From assembly GCA_016780825.1 (NCBI GenBank), contig JADHLF010000004.1:1-64000 (forward strand): DNA of 64,000 nucleotides, given 5' to 3'. This DNA comes from Planktomarina sp. Lineage in GTDB: Bacteria > Pseudomonadota > Alphaproteobacteria > Rhodobacterales > Rhodobacteraceae. The notes beneath the pieces are model-generated. The model was not told the DNA's origin. It did not search any database and was given only the letters and a program-made list of their open reading frames with translations. Both the position numbers and the translations under genes were made by a program. Positions 6,664 to 17,158 of the stretch are shown here, one piece after another (the first letter of the stretch is position 1; every line of letters begins with the position of its first letter).

Positions 6664-8052
6664 TCAGCTGTGAATTGCGCCATCACCGCAGGCCAAAGCC
6701 GCCTCGCGCACGGCTTCAGAATAGGTGGGATGGGCATGGCAGGTGCGCGCCAGATCTTCGGCTGCGGCACCAAATTCCATCGCCACGCAGACCTCATGGA
6801 TCAGATCCCCCGCCATGGGGCCGATGATATGCGCGCCAAGAATGCGATCCGTCGTCGCATCCGCCAGGATTTTCACAAAGCCATCGGCGGCAAAATTGGC
6901 CTTCGCTCGGCCATTGCCCATGAAGGAGAACTTTCCGGCTTTGTATGCGCGACCCGCTTCTTTCAATTGCTCTTCGGTTTGGCCAACGGTGGCGACCTCT
7001 GGATGGGTGTAGATCACACCGGGGATCACCTCATAATTCACATGACCGGCTTGCCCGGCCAAGATTTCCGCCACGGCCATGCCCTCATCTTCGGCCTTAT
7101 GGGCCAGCATCGGCCCTGTAATGGCGTCGCCAATGGCGTAAATGCCGGGCACTGAGGTTGCATAATGGGCATCAGTTTGGATTTGACCGCGCGCGGTGAG
7201 GGTGACGCCAAGCGCCTCCAATCCCAGACCGTCAACATAGGGGCGCCGGCCTGTGGCCACGAGCACCACATCGGCCTCCTGCTCATGGGAGCTGTCTTTT
7301 TTGCGTTTGACATAGCTCACAGTGGCTTTGCCCTTATGGACCGCAACCGATTGCACAGCCGCGCCCATGGTGAATTTGAGGCCTTGTTTTTTGAGAATTC
7401 TCAGGAAGGTTTTTTGCACCTCACCGTCCATGCCGGGGGTGATATCGTCCAAATATTCTATCACCTCAACCTCGGTACCCAGGCGGGCGTAGACGGATCC
7501 CAACTCCAAACCAATGACACCTGCGCCGATCACCACCATTTTGCTCGGAATTTTGTCCAAGTCCAGGGCGCCTGTGGAGGTTACGACGGTTTTTTCGTCG
7601 ATCTCAATTCCGGGCAGGCTTGAGGGTTCGGAGCCAGAGGCAATGATAATGTGTTTGGCCTGATGAATGTCATCGCCGACTTTAACCTGCCCCGCCGCGG
7701 GAATGCTGCCCCAGCCTTTGAGCCAATCAATTTTGTTTTTCTTGAAGAGAAACTCAATGCCCTTGGTGTTGCCATCGATCACCTCGGTTTTGTAACCCTG
7801 CATCTTTGCCCAATCGACCTTAGGATCATCAGCAATCAACCCCATTTTGGCAAAATTATGCTGCGCTTCATGCAATTGGTGGCTGGCATGCAGCAGGGCT
7901 TTGGAGGGGATACAGCCGACATTCAGGCAGGTCCCGCCAAGGGTGTCACGCCCCTCGACACAGGCGGTCTTGAGACCGAGCTGCGCGCAGCGAATAGCGC
8001 TGACATAGCCGCCGGGGCCGGAGCCAATCACAATTACATCAAAAGAAGCCAT
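6664..8052 (-). CDS. lpdA: Dihydrolipoyl dehydrogenase (E3) of the 2-oxoglutarate dehydrogenase operon
   Basis: A 462-residue flavoprotein that reoxidises dihydrolipoamide on SucB with NAD. It has the FAD-binding [17 protein letters not shown], the redox disulfide in [13 protein letters not shown] (about residues 40-52), the NAD-binding [15 protein letters not shown], the second FAD site GIYAIGD and the C-terminal catalytic HAHPTYSEA. Length is normal. AAAGGA stands before the ATG. It is the last gene of the suc operon, separated from sucB by 145 bases that hold a hairpin. A second, more distant lpd lies at 43892. Confidence 0.96.
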   Translation of the reverse strand: MASFDVIVIGSGPGGYVSAIRCAQLGLKTACVEGRDTLGGTCLNVGCIPSKALLHASHQLHEAQHNFAKMGLIADDPKVDWAKMQGYKTEVIDGNTKGIEFLFKKNKIDWLKGWGSIPAAGQVKVGDDIHQAKHIIIASGSEPSSLPGIEIDEKTVVTSTGALDLDKIPSKMVVIGAGVIGLELGSVYARLGTEVEVIEYLDDITPGMDGEVQKTFLRILKKQGLKFTMGAAVQSVAVHKGKATVSYVKRKKDSSHEQEADVVLVATGRRPYVDGLGLEALGVTLTARGQIQTDAHYATSVPGIYAIGDAITGPMLAHKAEDEGMAVAEILAGQAGHVNYEVIPGVIYTHPEVATVGQTEEQLKEAGRAYKAGKFSFMGNGRAKANFAADGFVKILADATTDRILGAHIIGPMAGDLIHEVCVAMEFGAAAEDLARTCHAHPTYSEAVREAALACGDGAIHS

Positions 8053-8157
8053 AAGAAAGGTCCTTTATTTTCAGGGCGGGCTCTGAAGCCCGTGGTTGGT
8101 TTTGTCGCAACCTCAACCTAAGTGAGGCCATGTCCAAAATGAACATTGTCGCCAGTG

Positions 8158-8185
8158 CCACCGCCACCGCTGCTCGCGGCGGTGG
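8158..8185 (-). other. Stem-loop in the sucB-lpd spacer
   Basis: CCACCGCC (8158-8165) and GGCGGTGG (8178-8185) form a perfect 8-bp GC-rich stem with a 12-base loop, 12 bases after the sucB stop on the minus strand. There is no T-run, so it could protect the sucB 3' end or partly terminate transcription before lpd. Confidence 0.5.
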
Positions 8186-8197
8186 ATCACGGCCGGA

Positions 8198-9706
8198 TTA
8201 AAGATCCATCAACAGACGGCGCGGATCTTCCAAGGCTTCTTTGACGCGAACAAGGAAGGTGACAGCACCCTTGCCGTCCACGACCCGGTGATCATAGCTC
8301 AAAGCCAGATACATCATGGGACGTATGACCACCTCACCCTTGATCGCCACCGGACGATCTTGGATCTTATGCATGCCCAAGATGCCCGATTGTGGCGGGT
8401 TCAGAATTGGCGATGACATCAACGACCCATAGATGCCCCCGTTGGAGATGGTGAAGGTGCCGCCCTGCATTTCCGCCATGGACAATTTCCCATCGCGCGC
8501 GCGCGCGCCTTTCTCGGCAATGGCCTTTTCGATCTCGGCAAAAGATAAGGAATCCGCGTCGCGGATCACCGGAACCACCAATCCGGTTGGCGTGCCCGCG
8601 GCGATGCCCATATGCACAAAATTCTTATAGACGATATCTGTGCCATCAATTTCCGAATTGACCTCTGGCACCTCGCGCAGCGCATGGCAGCAGGCGACGG
8701 TGAAGAAAGACATAAAGCCCAATTTCACGCCATGTTTCTTCAAAAACAAATCTTTGTATTCATTCCGCAGGGCCATGACCTCTGTCATGTCGACCTCATT
8801 GTAAGTGGTCAACATGGCAGCAGTGTTCTGGCTGTCTTTGAGGCGCCGCGCGATGGTTTGGCGCAGGCGAGTCATCTTCACCCGCTCTTCGCGTGCGGCA
8901 TCCTCTGCGGGAACCGCCGCGCGAATGGGCGTGGCATGTGGGGAAGCGGCCGACGGTGGCGCGGCTGCGGCCAGGGCTTTTTGAACATCTTGTTTCATCA
9001 CGCGGTTATCTTTGCCTGTTGCGGTCACGTCCTTGCGGGTGAGACCGGCCTCAGACATGAGCTTTTTCGCGGAGGGCGCATCTTCAACATCATGGCTTTT
9101 TGCAGCCGCAGCGGTGGAGGCGCTGGCCTGTGCTGGGGCGGGGGCGCTGGAAATGGCGGGGGCGCTGGAAATTTCCCCTCCAATCACAGCCAATTGGCCG
9201 CCCGCTTGCACGGTGCTGCCTTCGGCGGCAAGGATTTGACCCAAAACACCAGCGGCCGGGGCAGGCACCTCGACACTCACCTTATCGGTTTCCAATTCAC
9301 AAAGCATTTCATCCTGTGCCACCGTATCGCCGAGCTTTTTATACCAGGTGGAGACTGTGGCCTCGGTGACAGATTCGCCCAAGACCGGCACCATCACAGC
9401 GATGGATTGCGCGGCCTGCGCGGCTGCGCTTTTGGCCGGTGTGTTTTTGGCCGGCGCAGAGGCCGCCGCCCCTTCGTTGATTTGTGCCAACAGCGCTTCG
9501 GTGCTGACGGTCGCGCCTTCTGCGGCGACGATTTCGGCCAATGTGCCGGCCACGGGGCTGGGCACTTCGACGGTGACCTTATCGGTCTCCAGCTCACAGA
9601 GCATATCGTCCACGGCAACTTGATCGCCAGGTTTTTTGAACCAGGTCGCGACAGTGGCTTCGGTCACAGATTCGCCCAAAGTGGGAACACGAACTTCGGT
9701 GGCCAT
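8198..9706 (-). CDS. sucB: 2-oxoglutarate dehydrogenase E2, dihydrolipoyl succinyltransferase with two lipoyl domains
   Basis: A 502-residue E2 core enzyme. Unlike the one-lipoyl E. coli SucB it has two lipoyl domains in tandem, each with the modification site ELETDKV (lysines near residues 43 and 142), joined by Ala/Pro-rich linkers. A peripheral subunit-binding domain follows ([20 protein letters not shown], about 215-250), then the catalytic succinyltransferase domain ending in [13 protein letters not shown] with the active-site His and Asp. It transfers succinyl groups to CoA in the TCA cycle. It starts 4 bases after the sucA stop and lies in the sucCDAB-lpd operon. Confidence 0.96.
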   Translation of the reverse strand: MATEVRVPTLGESVTEATVATWFKKPGDQVAVDDMLCELETDKVTVEVPSPVAGTLAEIVAAEGATVSTEALLAQINEGAAASAPAKNTPAKSAAAQAAQSIAVMVPVLGESVTEATVSTWYKKLGDTVAQDEMLCELETDKVSVEVPAPAAGVLGQILAAEGSTVQAGGQLAVIGGEISSAPAISSAPAPAQASASTAAAAKSHDVEDAPSAKKLMSEAGLTRKDVTATGKDNRVMKQDVQKALAAAAPPSAASPHATPIRAAVPAEDAAREERVKMTRLRQTIARRLKDSQNTAAMLTTYNEVDMTEVMALRNEYKDLFLKKHGVKLGFMSFFTVACCHALREVPEVNSEIDGTDIVYKNFVHMGIAAGTPTGLVVPVIRDADSLSFAEIEKAIAEKGARARDGKLSMAEMQGGTFTISNGGIYGSLMSSPILNPPQSGILGMHKIQDRPVAIKGEVVIRPMMYLALSYDHRVVDGKGAVTFLVRVKEALEDPRRLLMDL

Positions 9707-9710
9707 GATT

Positions 9711-12668
9711 TTATCCTTTCAACGTAAGCGCTTCATCGACGAGCGCGGCTTGTTGTGATTTGTGTATAGAGGCAAGCCCGGTTGCGGGGGAGGCCGAGGT
9801 GGCCCGACCGACATAGGTCGGGCGGCTGTGTTTGGCACCAATGCGCGTGAGGACCCATTCGATATTTGGCTCAATAAAGGTCCAAGCGCCCTGATTTTTC
9901 GGCTCTTCCTGGCACCAGACGATTTCCGCCTGTTTGAAGCGTTCCAATTCGTTGACCATGGAGATGGCGGGGAAAGGATAGAATTGCTCGACCCGCAGCA
10001 GATATATATCCTCGATGCCGCGCGTGTCGCGTTCTTCGAGCAGATCGTAATAGACTTTGCCCGAACAGATCACCACGCGTTTGATCTTTTTATCGGCAAC
10101 CAACTTTGTCTCGGAATTACCATATTGTGCATCATCCCACAGAACCCGGTGAAAGCTGGATCCGGTGGTAAATTCTGCGCGCTTTGACACGGCCATCTTG
10201 TGACGCAACAGAGATTTTGGCGTCATGAGAACTAAGGGTTTTCGGAAGGTGCGGTGAATTTGCCGGCGCAAGATGTGGAAATAATTGGCCGGGGTGGTGC
10301 AGTTGGCGACGATCCAATTGTCATGGCCGCACATTTGCAAAAAGCGCTCTAGGCGGGCGGAGCTGTGCTCTGGGCCTTGGCCCTCAAACCCATGGGGCAG
10401 CAGCATCGTGAGGCCTGACATGCGCAGCCATTTGCTTTCTCCGCTGGAGATGAATTGATCAAACATGATCTGCGCGCCATTGGCAAAATCGCCGAATTGG
10501 GCTTCCCACATGACCAAAGCATTGGGCTCGGCCAAGCTGTAGCCATATTCAAAACCCAAGACGGCATATTCGGACAGCATCGAATCGATGACCTCATACT
10601 GGCCCTGGCCTTCACGGATGTTGTTGAGCGGGTAATAGCGCTCTTCGGTGTCCTGATTGACCAGGCCAGAGTGGCGGTGGCTAAAGGTGCCGCGTGTGCT
10701 GTCTTGCCCGGCGAGCCGCACGGGGTGGCCCTCTGTCAGCAATGAGCCAAAGGCCAAAGCCTCGCCTGTGGCCCAATCGATCCCTTCGCCACTGCTCAGC
10801 GCTTGGGATTTGGCATCCAACATGCGCTGCACGGTCTTGTGGATTGGAAAGCCCTCGGGCACCTGGCAAAGGGCGCGGGCCACATCGTCAAAAGTCTCTT
10901 CGGACATGGCTGTCGCGCCGCGTTGGTAGTCTTCACCGTGGCGATTCATTTTCGACCAGCGCCCATCGAGCCAATCGGCCTTATTGGGTTTGTAGTCTTT
11001 ACCGGCTTCGAATTCTGTATTCAGAAGCGCTTGAAAGCTGGCCTTCATATCTTCAATTTCGCCCTCTGGGATCAGACCATCGCGCACCAGGCGCTCTGTG
11101 TAGAGGGTGAGGGTGGTTTTTTGCGTTTTGATCTTTTTGTACATCAGCGGATTGGTAAACATCGGCTCATCGCCTTCGTTGTGACCAAAGCGGCGATAGC
11201 AAATGATATCAACAACCACATCTTTTTTGAACTTTTGACGGAATTCTGTGGCGACGCGGGCGGCATGGACCACGGCCTCGGGATCATCGCCGTTGACGTG
11301 GAAAATGGGGGCCTCAACCATCAAAGCGATATCCGTGGGATAAGGGGAGGAGCGGCTGAAATGTGGTGCGGTGGTGAAGCCGATTTGGTTGTTCACCACG
11401 ATGTGCATGGTGCCGCCGGTTTTATGCCCTTTAAGCCCCGACAGGCCAAACCCTTCGGCCACAATGCCCTGACCGGCAAAGGCGGCATCCCCATGCAGCA
11501 GGATGGGCAGAACACTGGTGCGCTCTGTGTCGTTATTTTGATCTTGTTTCGCGCGTGCTTTGCCCAAAACCACCGGGTTGACGGCCTCAAGGTGGCTCGG
11601 GTTGGCGGTGAGTGACAAATGCACAGAATTGCCATCAAATTCCCGATCAGAGGAGGCGCCGAGGTGGTATTTCACATCGCCCGATCCATCCACATCTTCG
11701 GGCTTGAACGAGCCGCCTTGGAATTCGTTAAAGATCGCGCGATAGGGTTTGGCCATCACATTGGCCAGCACCGACAGACGGCCCCGATGCGGCATGCCAA
11801 TGATGATGTCTTTCACCCCCAGCGCACCGCCACGTTTGATGATTTGCTCCATTGCGGGAATGAGGCTTTCGCCGCCATCAAGCCCGAAGCGTTTTGTTCC
11901 CATGTATTTGACATGAAGAAATTTTTCGAAACCTTCCGCCTCGACCAATTTGTTGAGAATGGCCTTGCGCCCCTCGCGGGTGAAGCTGATTTCCTTGCCG
12001 TAACCTTCAATCCGCTCCTTCAGCCAGGACGATTCTTCAGGATCGGAAATATGCATATATTGGAGGGCGAAAGTGCCACAATAGGTGCGGCGAACAATCT
12101 CCAAAATCTCGCGCATCGAGGCAAATTGCAGTCCCAAAACATTATCGAGAAAGATCGGCCGGTCCATATCGGCCTCTGTGAAGCCGTAGCTGGCAGGATC
12201 CAATTCGGGGCGGGGATCATCCTCGCGCATGCCCAAGGGATCGAGATCTGCCGCAAGATGGCCGCGAATACGATAGGCGCGGATCAGCATCAGGGCACGC
12301 AGCCCGTCAAGTACCGCGCGTTTGAGTTGCTCCTCATTTAAGGAAACACCGGATTCAGCGGCCTTATCGCTAATTTTTTTGCCCGCATCGCGCGCCTCGG
12401 ATGCCGCTGGGTATTCGCCAGTAAAGGCCGATGTCAGATCATCCATTGGCATGGGCGGCCAGTCGCGGCGTGCCCAAGAGGGGCCCGAGGCTTTGGCGCG
12501 CACGTCCCTGTCTTCATCGCCGAGCGCCGCAAAGAAATCAGCCCATTGCGCGTCAACTGACACAGGGTCGGCGCTGTAGCGGGCATGCATTTGCTCGAGA
12601 TATTCCGCGTTATGGCCCTGCATAAAGCTTGAGGCATGGAATTGATCGTTTGCAGAGTGATCGGTCAT
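9711..12668 (-). CDS. sucA: 2-oxoglutarate dehydrogenase E1 component
   Basis: A 985-residue thiamin-diphosphate enzyme that decarboxylates 2-oxoglutarate and succinylates the lipoyl arm of SucB. Recognisable parts are the N-terminal E2-interacting stretch ([16 protein letters not shown]), the E1o motif [14 protein letters not shown], the ThDP/Mg site [20 protein letters not shown] with [10 protein letters not shown], the pyrimidine-binding region ([21 protein letters not shown]) and [20 protein letters not shown] near residue 780. The length is typical. It sits between sucD (160-base spacer with a hairpin) and sucB (4 bases). Confidence 0.97.
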   Translation of the reverse strand: MTDHSANDQFHASSFMQGHNAEYLEQMHARYSADPVSVDAQWADFFAALGDEDRDVRAKASGPSWARRDWPPMPMDDLTSAFTGEYPAASEARDAGKKISDKAAESGVSLNEEQLKRAVLDGLRALMLIRAYRIRGHLAADLDPLGMREDDPRPELDPASYGFTEADMDRPIFLDNVLGLQFASMREILEIVRRTYCGTFALQYMHISDPEESSWLKERIEGYGKEISFTREGRKAILNKLVEAEGFEKFLHVKYMGTKRFGLDGGESLIPAMEQIIKRGGALGVKDIIIGMPHRGRLSVLANVMAKPYRAIFNEFQGGSFKPEDVDGSGDVKYHLGASSDREFDGNSVHLSLTANPSHLEAVNPVVLGKARAKQDQNNDTERTSVLPILLHGDAAFAGQGIVAEGFGLSGLKGHKTGGTMHIVVNNQIGFTTAPHFSRSSPYPTDIALMVEAPIFHVNGDDPEAVVHAARVATEFRQKFKKDVVVDIICYRRFGHNEGDEPMFTNPLMYKKIKTQKTTLTLYTERLVRDGLIPEGEIEDMKASFQALLNTEFEAGKDYKPNKADWLDGRWSKMNRHGEDYQRGATAMSEETFDDVARALCQVPEGFPIHKTVQRMLDAKSQALSSGEGIDWATGEALAFGSLLTEGHPVRLAGQDSTRGTFSHRHSGLVNQDTEERYYPLNNIREGQGQYEVIDSMLSEYAVLGFEYGYSLAEPNALVMWEAQFGDFANGAQIMFDQFISSGESKWLRMSGLTMLLPHGFEGQGPEHSSARLERFLQMCGHDNWIVANCTTPANYFHILRRQIHRTFRKPLVLMTPKSLLRHKMAVSKRAEFTTGSSFHRVLWDDAQYGNSETKLVADKKIKRVVICSGKVYYDLLEERDTRGIEDIYLLRVEQFYPFPAISMVNELERFKQAEIVWCQEEPKNQGAWTFIEPNIEWVLTRIGAKHSRPTYVGRATSASPATGLASIHKSQQAALVDEALTLKG

Positions 12669-12713
12669 CGGATGACACCTTGGTAAGGAACAAAAAGAGG
12701 GTTTGAACGTGGC

Positions 12714-12747
12714 GCGGCAAGGGCGATCACTGGACTGACCTTGCCGC
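12714..12747 (-). other. Stem-loop in the sucD-sucA spacer
   Basis: GCGGCAAGG (12714-12722) and CCTTGCCGC (12739-12747) form a perfect 9-bp stem with a 16-base loop in the 160-base gap between sucD and sucA. It has no T-run and may be a processing or stability element. Confidence 0.5.
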
Positions 12748-12828
12748 CTGGGGTGCGCTCACGCGCGTAGCATGATTGCCAAAGATTTGATCTGAGTTTA
12801 ACCGTCATGCCCGCCGCTCCCATATTAT

Positions 12829-13713
12829 TTATGCGTCGATCGCGGCCAAAACAGCTTCGCCAAGGCTGGCGGGGCTTTCTGCGACGACAATCCCGGCCAT
12901 TTTCATGGCTTCGATTTTATCCTCCGCGCCGCCCTTGCCGCCGGCGACAATTGCACCCGCGTGGCCCATTCTGCGGCCTGCGGGGGCTGTGCGTCCAGCG
13001 ATGAAGCCCGCGACGGGTTTCCAGCGGCCTTTTTTCTTTTCATCAGCCAAAAACTGCGCAGCTTCCTCTTCGGCGGAGCCGCCGATTTCGCCGATCATGA
13101 TGATGGATTGGGTTTCGTCATCGGCGAGGAACCATTCGAGTACGTCGATATGCTCTGTGCCTTTGATCGGATCGCCGCCGATGCCGACGCAGGTGGATTG
13201 GCCCAATCCCACATCGGTGGTTTGCTTCACGGCTTCATAGGTCAAAGTGCCTGAGCGAGAGACCACGCCAACGGAGCCGCGGCGGTGAATATGACCGGGC
13301 ATAATGCCGATTTTGCAGGCATCGGGTGTGATCACCCCCGGGCAGTTGGGCCCGATCAAACGGCTTGAGGAGCCTTCAAGCGCCCGTTTCACGCGCATCA
13401 TGTCCAAGACTGGAATGCCTTCGGTGATGCAGACGATGACTTCCATCTGCGCGTCAATGGCCTCGAGAATAGAGTCCGCCGCAAAGGGCGGTGGAACGTA
13501 GATCACAGTGGCATTGGCCTCCGTGACAGATTTGGCCTCATGCACAGAGTTGAAAACCGGCAGATTTAAATGGGTTTGCCCGCCCTTGCCAGGGGTTACC
13601 CCACCGACCATTTTCGTGCCATAGGCGATGGCTTGCTCTGAGTGAAATGTGCCCTGGCTGCCGGTGAATCCCTGGCAGATGACTTTGGTGTTTTCGTCGA
13701 TAAGTACGGCCAT
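12829..13713 (-). CDS. sucD: Succinyl-CoA synthetase alpha subunit
   Basis: A 294-residue subunit that binds CoA and carries the phosphohistidine. The CoA-binding fold starts with [20 protein letters not shown] (about residues 14-33). [20 protein letters not shown] is typical of the family, and the phosphorylated His lies in [20 protein letters not shown] (about residue 250). With SucC it converts succinyl-CoA to succinate with formation of ATP or GTP. It follows sucC by 79 bases in the same operon. Confidence 0.97.
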   Translation of the reverse strand: MAVLIDENTKVICQGFTGSQGTFHSEQAIAYGTKMVGGVTPGKGGQTHLNLPVFNSVHEAKSVTEANATVIYVPPPFAADSILEAIDAQMEVIVCITEGIPVLDMMRVKRALEGSSSRLIGPNCPGVITPDACKIGIMPGHIHRRGSVGVVSRSGTLTYEAVKQTTDVGLGQSTCVGIGGDPIKGTEHIDVLEWFLADDETQSIIMIGEIGGSAEEEAAQFLADEKKKGRWKPVAGFIAGRTAPAGRRMGHAGAIVAGGKGGAEDKIEAMKMAGIVVAESPASLGEAVLAAIDA

Positions 13714-13792
13714 TCGGCGCTCCTAGTTCGTATGTTGGCAGCGGCACCTTGGGCCGGCTGCAAAATTCCAATTCAGCGGTCTCAGGGCCGCG

Positions 13793-14989
13793 TTACAGCG
13801 CCTTTACAGCAGCAACGATTTTCTCGGCGCCATCGCGCAGATTGTCGGCCGCGATGACATTCAGCCCGCTTTCGGTGATGATCCGCTTGCCTTCATCGAC
13901 ATTGGTGCCCTCCAAGCGGACAACCAAGGGCACGGTAAGCCCCACTTCCTTAACCGCAGAGACCACACCATCCGCAATCACGTCACAGCGCATGATTCCA
14001 CCAAAGATATTGACCAAAATACCTTTGACTTGTGGATCCGAAGTGATGATTTTGAAGGCCTCGGTCACTTTTTCTTTGGTGGCGCCGCCGCCAACATCAA
14101 GGAAGTTCGCCGGCTCAGCGCCGTAGAGTTTGATAATGTCCATTGTGGCCATGGCCAGGCCTGCACCGTTGACCATGCAACCGATTTCGCCATCCAAAGC
14201 GATATAGTTCAGATCATATTTCGATGCTTCGAGTTCACGGGCGTCCTCCTCGGTGGTGTCGCGCAGCTCGGCTATGTCAGCATGGCGGTAAACCGCATTG
14301 CCATCGAAGCCAATTTTAGCATCCAAGACCTTCAAATCCCCGCCATCGGTGATGATCAAAGGGTTGATTTCCAGCATTTCCATATCTTTTTCGACAAAGG
14401 CTTTGTAGAGCTGGCCCATCAATTTAACGCATTGCTTTTTTTGTGCGCCTTGGAGGCCAAGGGAAAACGCGATGCGGCGGCCATGAAAGCCTTGGTATCC
14501 CGTGGCGGGATCCACCGAGAAGGACAGAATTTTTTCCGGTGTGGCCTCTGCCACCTCTTCAATGTCCATGCCGCCCTCGGTGGAGGCGACAAAGGAGATG
14601 CGGCTGGTGTGGCGGTCAACCAGGATCGCGAGATAAAATTCTTTCTCAATACCGGATCCATCTTCGATATAGATGCGGTTGACCAATTTCCCGGCAGGAC
14701 CAGTTTGCTTGGTGACCAGCGTCCGGCCCAGCATGGCTTTGGCCTCTTTTTCCGCTTCATCGACCGATCGGGCCAGGCGCACACCGCCGGCAGCGCCGGC
14801 GTCGGCTTCAATAAAGCTGCCTTTTCCGCGCCCACCGGCGTGGATTTGCGCCTTCACAACCCACAAGGGCCCATCCATTTCAGCTGCCGCAGCTTTGGCA
14901 GCATCGGCGCTGAGGACGATGCGCCCGTCGCTGACGGGTGCGCCATAGCTGCGCAAAAGGGCTTTGGCTTGATATTCATGAATATTCAT
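13793..14989 (-). CDS. sucC: Succinyl-CoA synthetase beta subunit
   Basis: A 398-residue ATP-grasp protein starting [20 protein letters not shown], the invariable N-terminus of SucC. The nucleotide-binding [34 protein letters not shown] and the C-terminal [20 protein letters not shown] and [17 protein letters not shown] blocks are present. It is the first gene of the suc operon; AGGAACAG precedes the ATG. The upstream region holds two copies of the TGTGATCACA palindrome about 95-125 bases before the start. Confidence 0.97.
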   Translation of the reverse strand: MNIHEYQAKALLRSYGAPVSDGRIVLSADAAKAAAAEMDGPLWVVKAQIHAGGRGKGSFIEADAGAAGGVRLARSVDEAEKEAKAMLGRTLVTKQTGPAGKLVNRIYIEDGSGIEKEFYLAILVDRHTSRISFVASTEGGMDIEEVAEATPEKILSFSVDPATGYQGFHGRRIAFSLGLQGAQKKQCVKLMGQLYKAFVEKDMEMLEINPLIITDGGDLKVLDAKIGFDGNAVYRHADIAELRDTTEEDARELEASKYDLNYIALDGEIGCMVNGAGLAMATMDIIKLYGAEPANFLDVGGGATKEKVTEAFKIITSDPQVKGILVNIFGGIMRCDVIADGVVSAVKEVGLTVPLVVRLEGTNVDEGKRIITESGLNVIAADNLRDGAEKIVAAVKAL

Positions 14990-15082
14990 AGAGCTGTTCC
15001 TGCAATTTATTCCTTATCGCATCTAAAACATATAAGTTGTGGCGATATAGTAAATTATTGCAGAAAAGCCGTTTTTCGTACA

Positions 15083-15117
15083 TTTGTGATCACAGAAAAA
15101 AAATCTGTGATCACAAA
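15083..15117. promoter_or_regulatory. Tandem palindromic operators upstream of sucC
   Basis: TTTGTGATCACAGA (15083-15096) and TCTGTGATCACAAA (15104-15117) are arranged as mirror copies around a short A-tract. The two TGTGATCACA cores are centred exactly 21 bp apart, two helical turns, so two regulator dimers could sit on the same face. The same core precedes the GntR gene at 5824. Confidence 0.7.
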
Positions 15118-15173
15118 ATGGAAATCAAACTGGGATTGCACCCAAATCAAAGGGTGGCGCGGCGCTTTGACGT

Positions 15174-16373
15174 CTAAAAGAACGCCTGCAAGCCTGTTTG
15201 CGCCCGCCCAAGGATCAAAGCATGGACATCATGCGTCCCTTCATAGGTGTTGACGGTCTCGAGATTGGCCGCATGGCGCATGATCTGGAACCCCTCGGCA
15301 ATACCATTGCCCCCATGCATGTCACGGCTCACGCGGGCGATATCCAAAGCTTTGCCGCAATTGTTGCGCTTCATCAGGCTAATGAGCTCTGGACTGGCGG
15401 TGCCGTCGTCCATCATCTGACCCAATCGGAAGGCAGATTGCAGGCCCAAGGCGATTTCAGTTTGCATATCCGCGAGCTTTTTCTGGAAAAGCTGGGTCTG
15501 TGCCAGAGGTTTGTTGAACTGTTTCCGGTCCAGACCATATTGCAATGCGGCGTGCCAGCAAAACTCAGCCGCGCCCATAACTCCCCAAGCAATGCCATAG
15601 CGGGCTCGGTTGAGGCAACCAAAGGGCCCTTTGAGACCTTCGACATTGGGCAAAAGCGCGTCTTCGCCCACCTCAACGCCATCCATAACGATTTCCCCAG
15701 TGACCGAGGCGCGCAGGGAGAGCTTGCCACCGATTTTTGGCGCCGACAGGCCGTTCATGCCTTTTTCCAGGATGAACCCGCGGATTTTTCCGCCATGTTC
15801 TTCCGATTTGGCCCAAACCACAAAGACATCTGCAATCGGCGCATTGGAAATCCACATTTTGGATCCGGTCAGCTTGTACCCCGTTGCGGTTTTCTCAGCG
15901 CGGGTTTTCATCCCTGCGGGATCGGATCCAGCATCCGGCTCAGTCAGTCCAAAGCAGCCGATCAAGGCGCCAGAGCAGAGCCCGGGCAAGTATTTTTGCC
16001 GTTGGGCCTCGCTGCCGTATGCGTGGATCGGGTAAATGACCAAAGAAGATTGCACGGACATCATCGAGCGATAGCCGCTGTCAACCCGCTCGACTTCTCG
16101 CGCAATCAAACCATAGGCCGTGTATGAGGCACCCAGGCCGCCGTATTCCTCCGGTATCGTGGCGCCCAGCAGCCCCGCTTCACCCATTTTGGGGAATAGG
16201 CCAGGGTTGACCGTCGCTTCTCGGTAGGCGTCAATAATTAAAGGTTGCAATTCATTTTGGGCAAATTGCGCCGCCGCATCGCGCAACATGCGGTCATCTT
16301 CGCTCAACTGATTGTCCAGTAAGAACGGGTCGGGCCAATTAAAATCTGCCAATTGTGGTTTGAGGTCCGCCAT
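15174..16373 (-). CDS. gcdH: Glutaryl-CoA dehydrogenase
   Basis: A 399-residue acyl-CoA dehydrogenase that oxidises and decarboxylates glutaryl-CoA to crotonyl-CoA in lysine and tryptophan breakdown, passing electrons to ETF. The GCDH subtype is indicated by [20 protein letters not shown] at the N-terminus, [20 protein letters not shown], and the active-site Glu in [20 protein letters not shown] near the C-terminus. FAD-binding [14 protein letters not shown] and KMWISNAP are present. It lies between infC and sucC on the same strand; the operators upstream of sucC lie just beyond its 3' end, so sucC is likely transcribed separately. Confidence 0.93.
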   Translation of the reverse strand: MADLKPQLADFNWPDPFLLDNQLSEDDRMLRDAAAQFAQNELQPLIIDAYREATVNPGLFPKMGEAGLLGATIPEEYGGLGASYTAYGLIAREVERVDSGYRSMMSVQSSLVIYPIHAYGSEAQRQKYLPGLCSGALIGCFGLTEPDAGSDPAGMKTRAEKTATGYKLTGSKMWISNAPIADVFVVWAKSEEHGGKIRGFILEKGMNGLSAPKIGGKLSLRASVTGEIVMDGVEVGEDALLPNVEGLKGPFGCLNRARYGIAWGVMGAAEFCWHAALQYGLDRKQFNKPLAQTQLFQKKLADMQTEIALGLQSAFRLGQMMDDGTASPELISLMKRNNCGKALDIARVSRDMHGGNGIAEGFQIMRHAANLETVNTYEGTHDVHALILGRAQTGLQAFF

Positions 16374-16471
16374 GGTGAATGCTCCTAATAGGTTTGCGTA
16401 AATTTGATCTAACCGCCGCGGGAGTACAACCCCTCGCGAGGCTAAGGACCTGCGGCAAATGGGAGAGACAG

Positions 16472-16500
16472 AAAAACCCGAAACTTGCGCTCCGGGTTTT
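16472..16500 (-). terminator. Rho-independent terminator after infC
   Basis: AAAAACCCG (16472-16480) and CGGGTTTT (16493-16500) pair with a 12-base loop. Read on the minus strand the hairpin ends in CGGGTTTTT, 22 bases after the infC stop. Confidence 0.8.
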
Positions 16501-16521
16501 CAATAGGCTTAGGGCTTGTGA

Positions 16522-17067
16522 CTATTTCGGCAGCGGGCCGACCAGCATGATCATCTGACGACCTTCCATTTTCGGCATATTTTCCACCCGGCCAATCTCT
16601 TTGGTATCTTCTGCCACGCGCAGCAACAGATCGCGCCCCAATTCTTGGTGTGCCATCTCGCGACCCTTAAAGCGCAGGGTGATTTTAACCTTGTCGCCAT
16701 TTTCCAAAAACTTGAACACATTGCGCATTTTGACCTGGTAGTCATGCTTGTCTGTGTTCGGTCGGAATTTGACCTCTTTAATTTCGATGATCTTTTGTTT
16801 CTTGCGTGCTTCCGCTTCTTTCTTTTGGGATTCATATTTGAATTTCCCATAATCCATAATCTTGCACACAGGTGGATTTGCATTTGGTGAAATTTCCACC
16901 AAGTCCAATCCGGCGTCTTCTGCCATAATCAAAGCGCGTTCTGGCGTGACCACGCCAATGTTTTCGCCATCTTCGTCAATCAAACGAAGTTCGCTCCCGC
17001 GGATGCGTTCGTTGATGCGAGGGCCGGTTTCGCGCTGCGGAGGCGCGTTGTGAGGTCTGCGGGCTAT
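16522..17067 (-). CDS. infC: Translation initiation factor IF-3 with non-AUG start
   Basis: A 181-residue IF-3. The mature N-terminus reads [20 protein letters not shown], then [35 protein letters not shown] and the C-terminal domain with [19 protein letters not shown] and [16 protein letters not shown]. There is no ATG or GTG before the conserved N-terminus. AAAAGGACG is followed by ATAGCTATAGCC, so an AUA codon (17065-17067, or the one at 17071-17073) must start the protein. infC of many bacteria uses a rare start codon (AUU in E. coli) so that IF-3 can limit its own synthesis; the same logic is likely here. The TTG at 16983 would remove conserved N-terminal sequence. Confidence 0.93.
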   Translation of the reverse strand: MARRPHNAPPQRETGPRINERIRGSELRLIDEDGENIGVVTPERALIMAEDAGLDLVEISPNANPPVCKIMDYGKFKYESQKKEAEARKKQKIIEIKEVKFRPNTDKHDYQVKMRNVFKFLENGDKVKITLRFKGREMAHQELGRDLLLRVAEDTKEIGRVENMPKMEGRQMIMLVGPLPK

Positions 17068-17158
17068 AGCTATCGTCCTTTTGTGGATAAATTAACGCCG
17101 CCTATCTAGCCGTGTGGCCACATAGTTTCAAGGCGTATCTTCATGGGCGGGCTTGGAT

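Noticed and set aside
8612..9727. Long open frame opposite sucB
   Set aside because: Antisense shadow; Gly/His/Arg-rich composition typical of reversed Ala/Glu-rich coding sequence.
13326..13337. GTGATCAC inside sucD resembling the GntR operator
   Set aside because: It lies in the conserved GVITPDAC coding stretch and lacks the flanking TT/AA bases; the match is explained by codons.
14030..15253. Long open frame opposite sucC
   Set aside because: Antisense shadow of a GC-rich gene; no family similarity, and sucC is certain.
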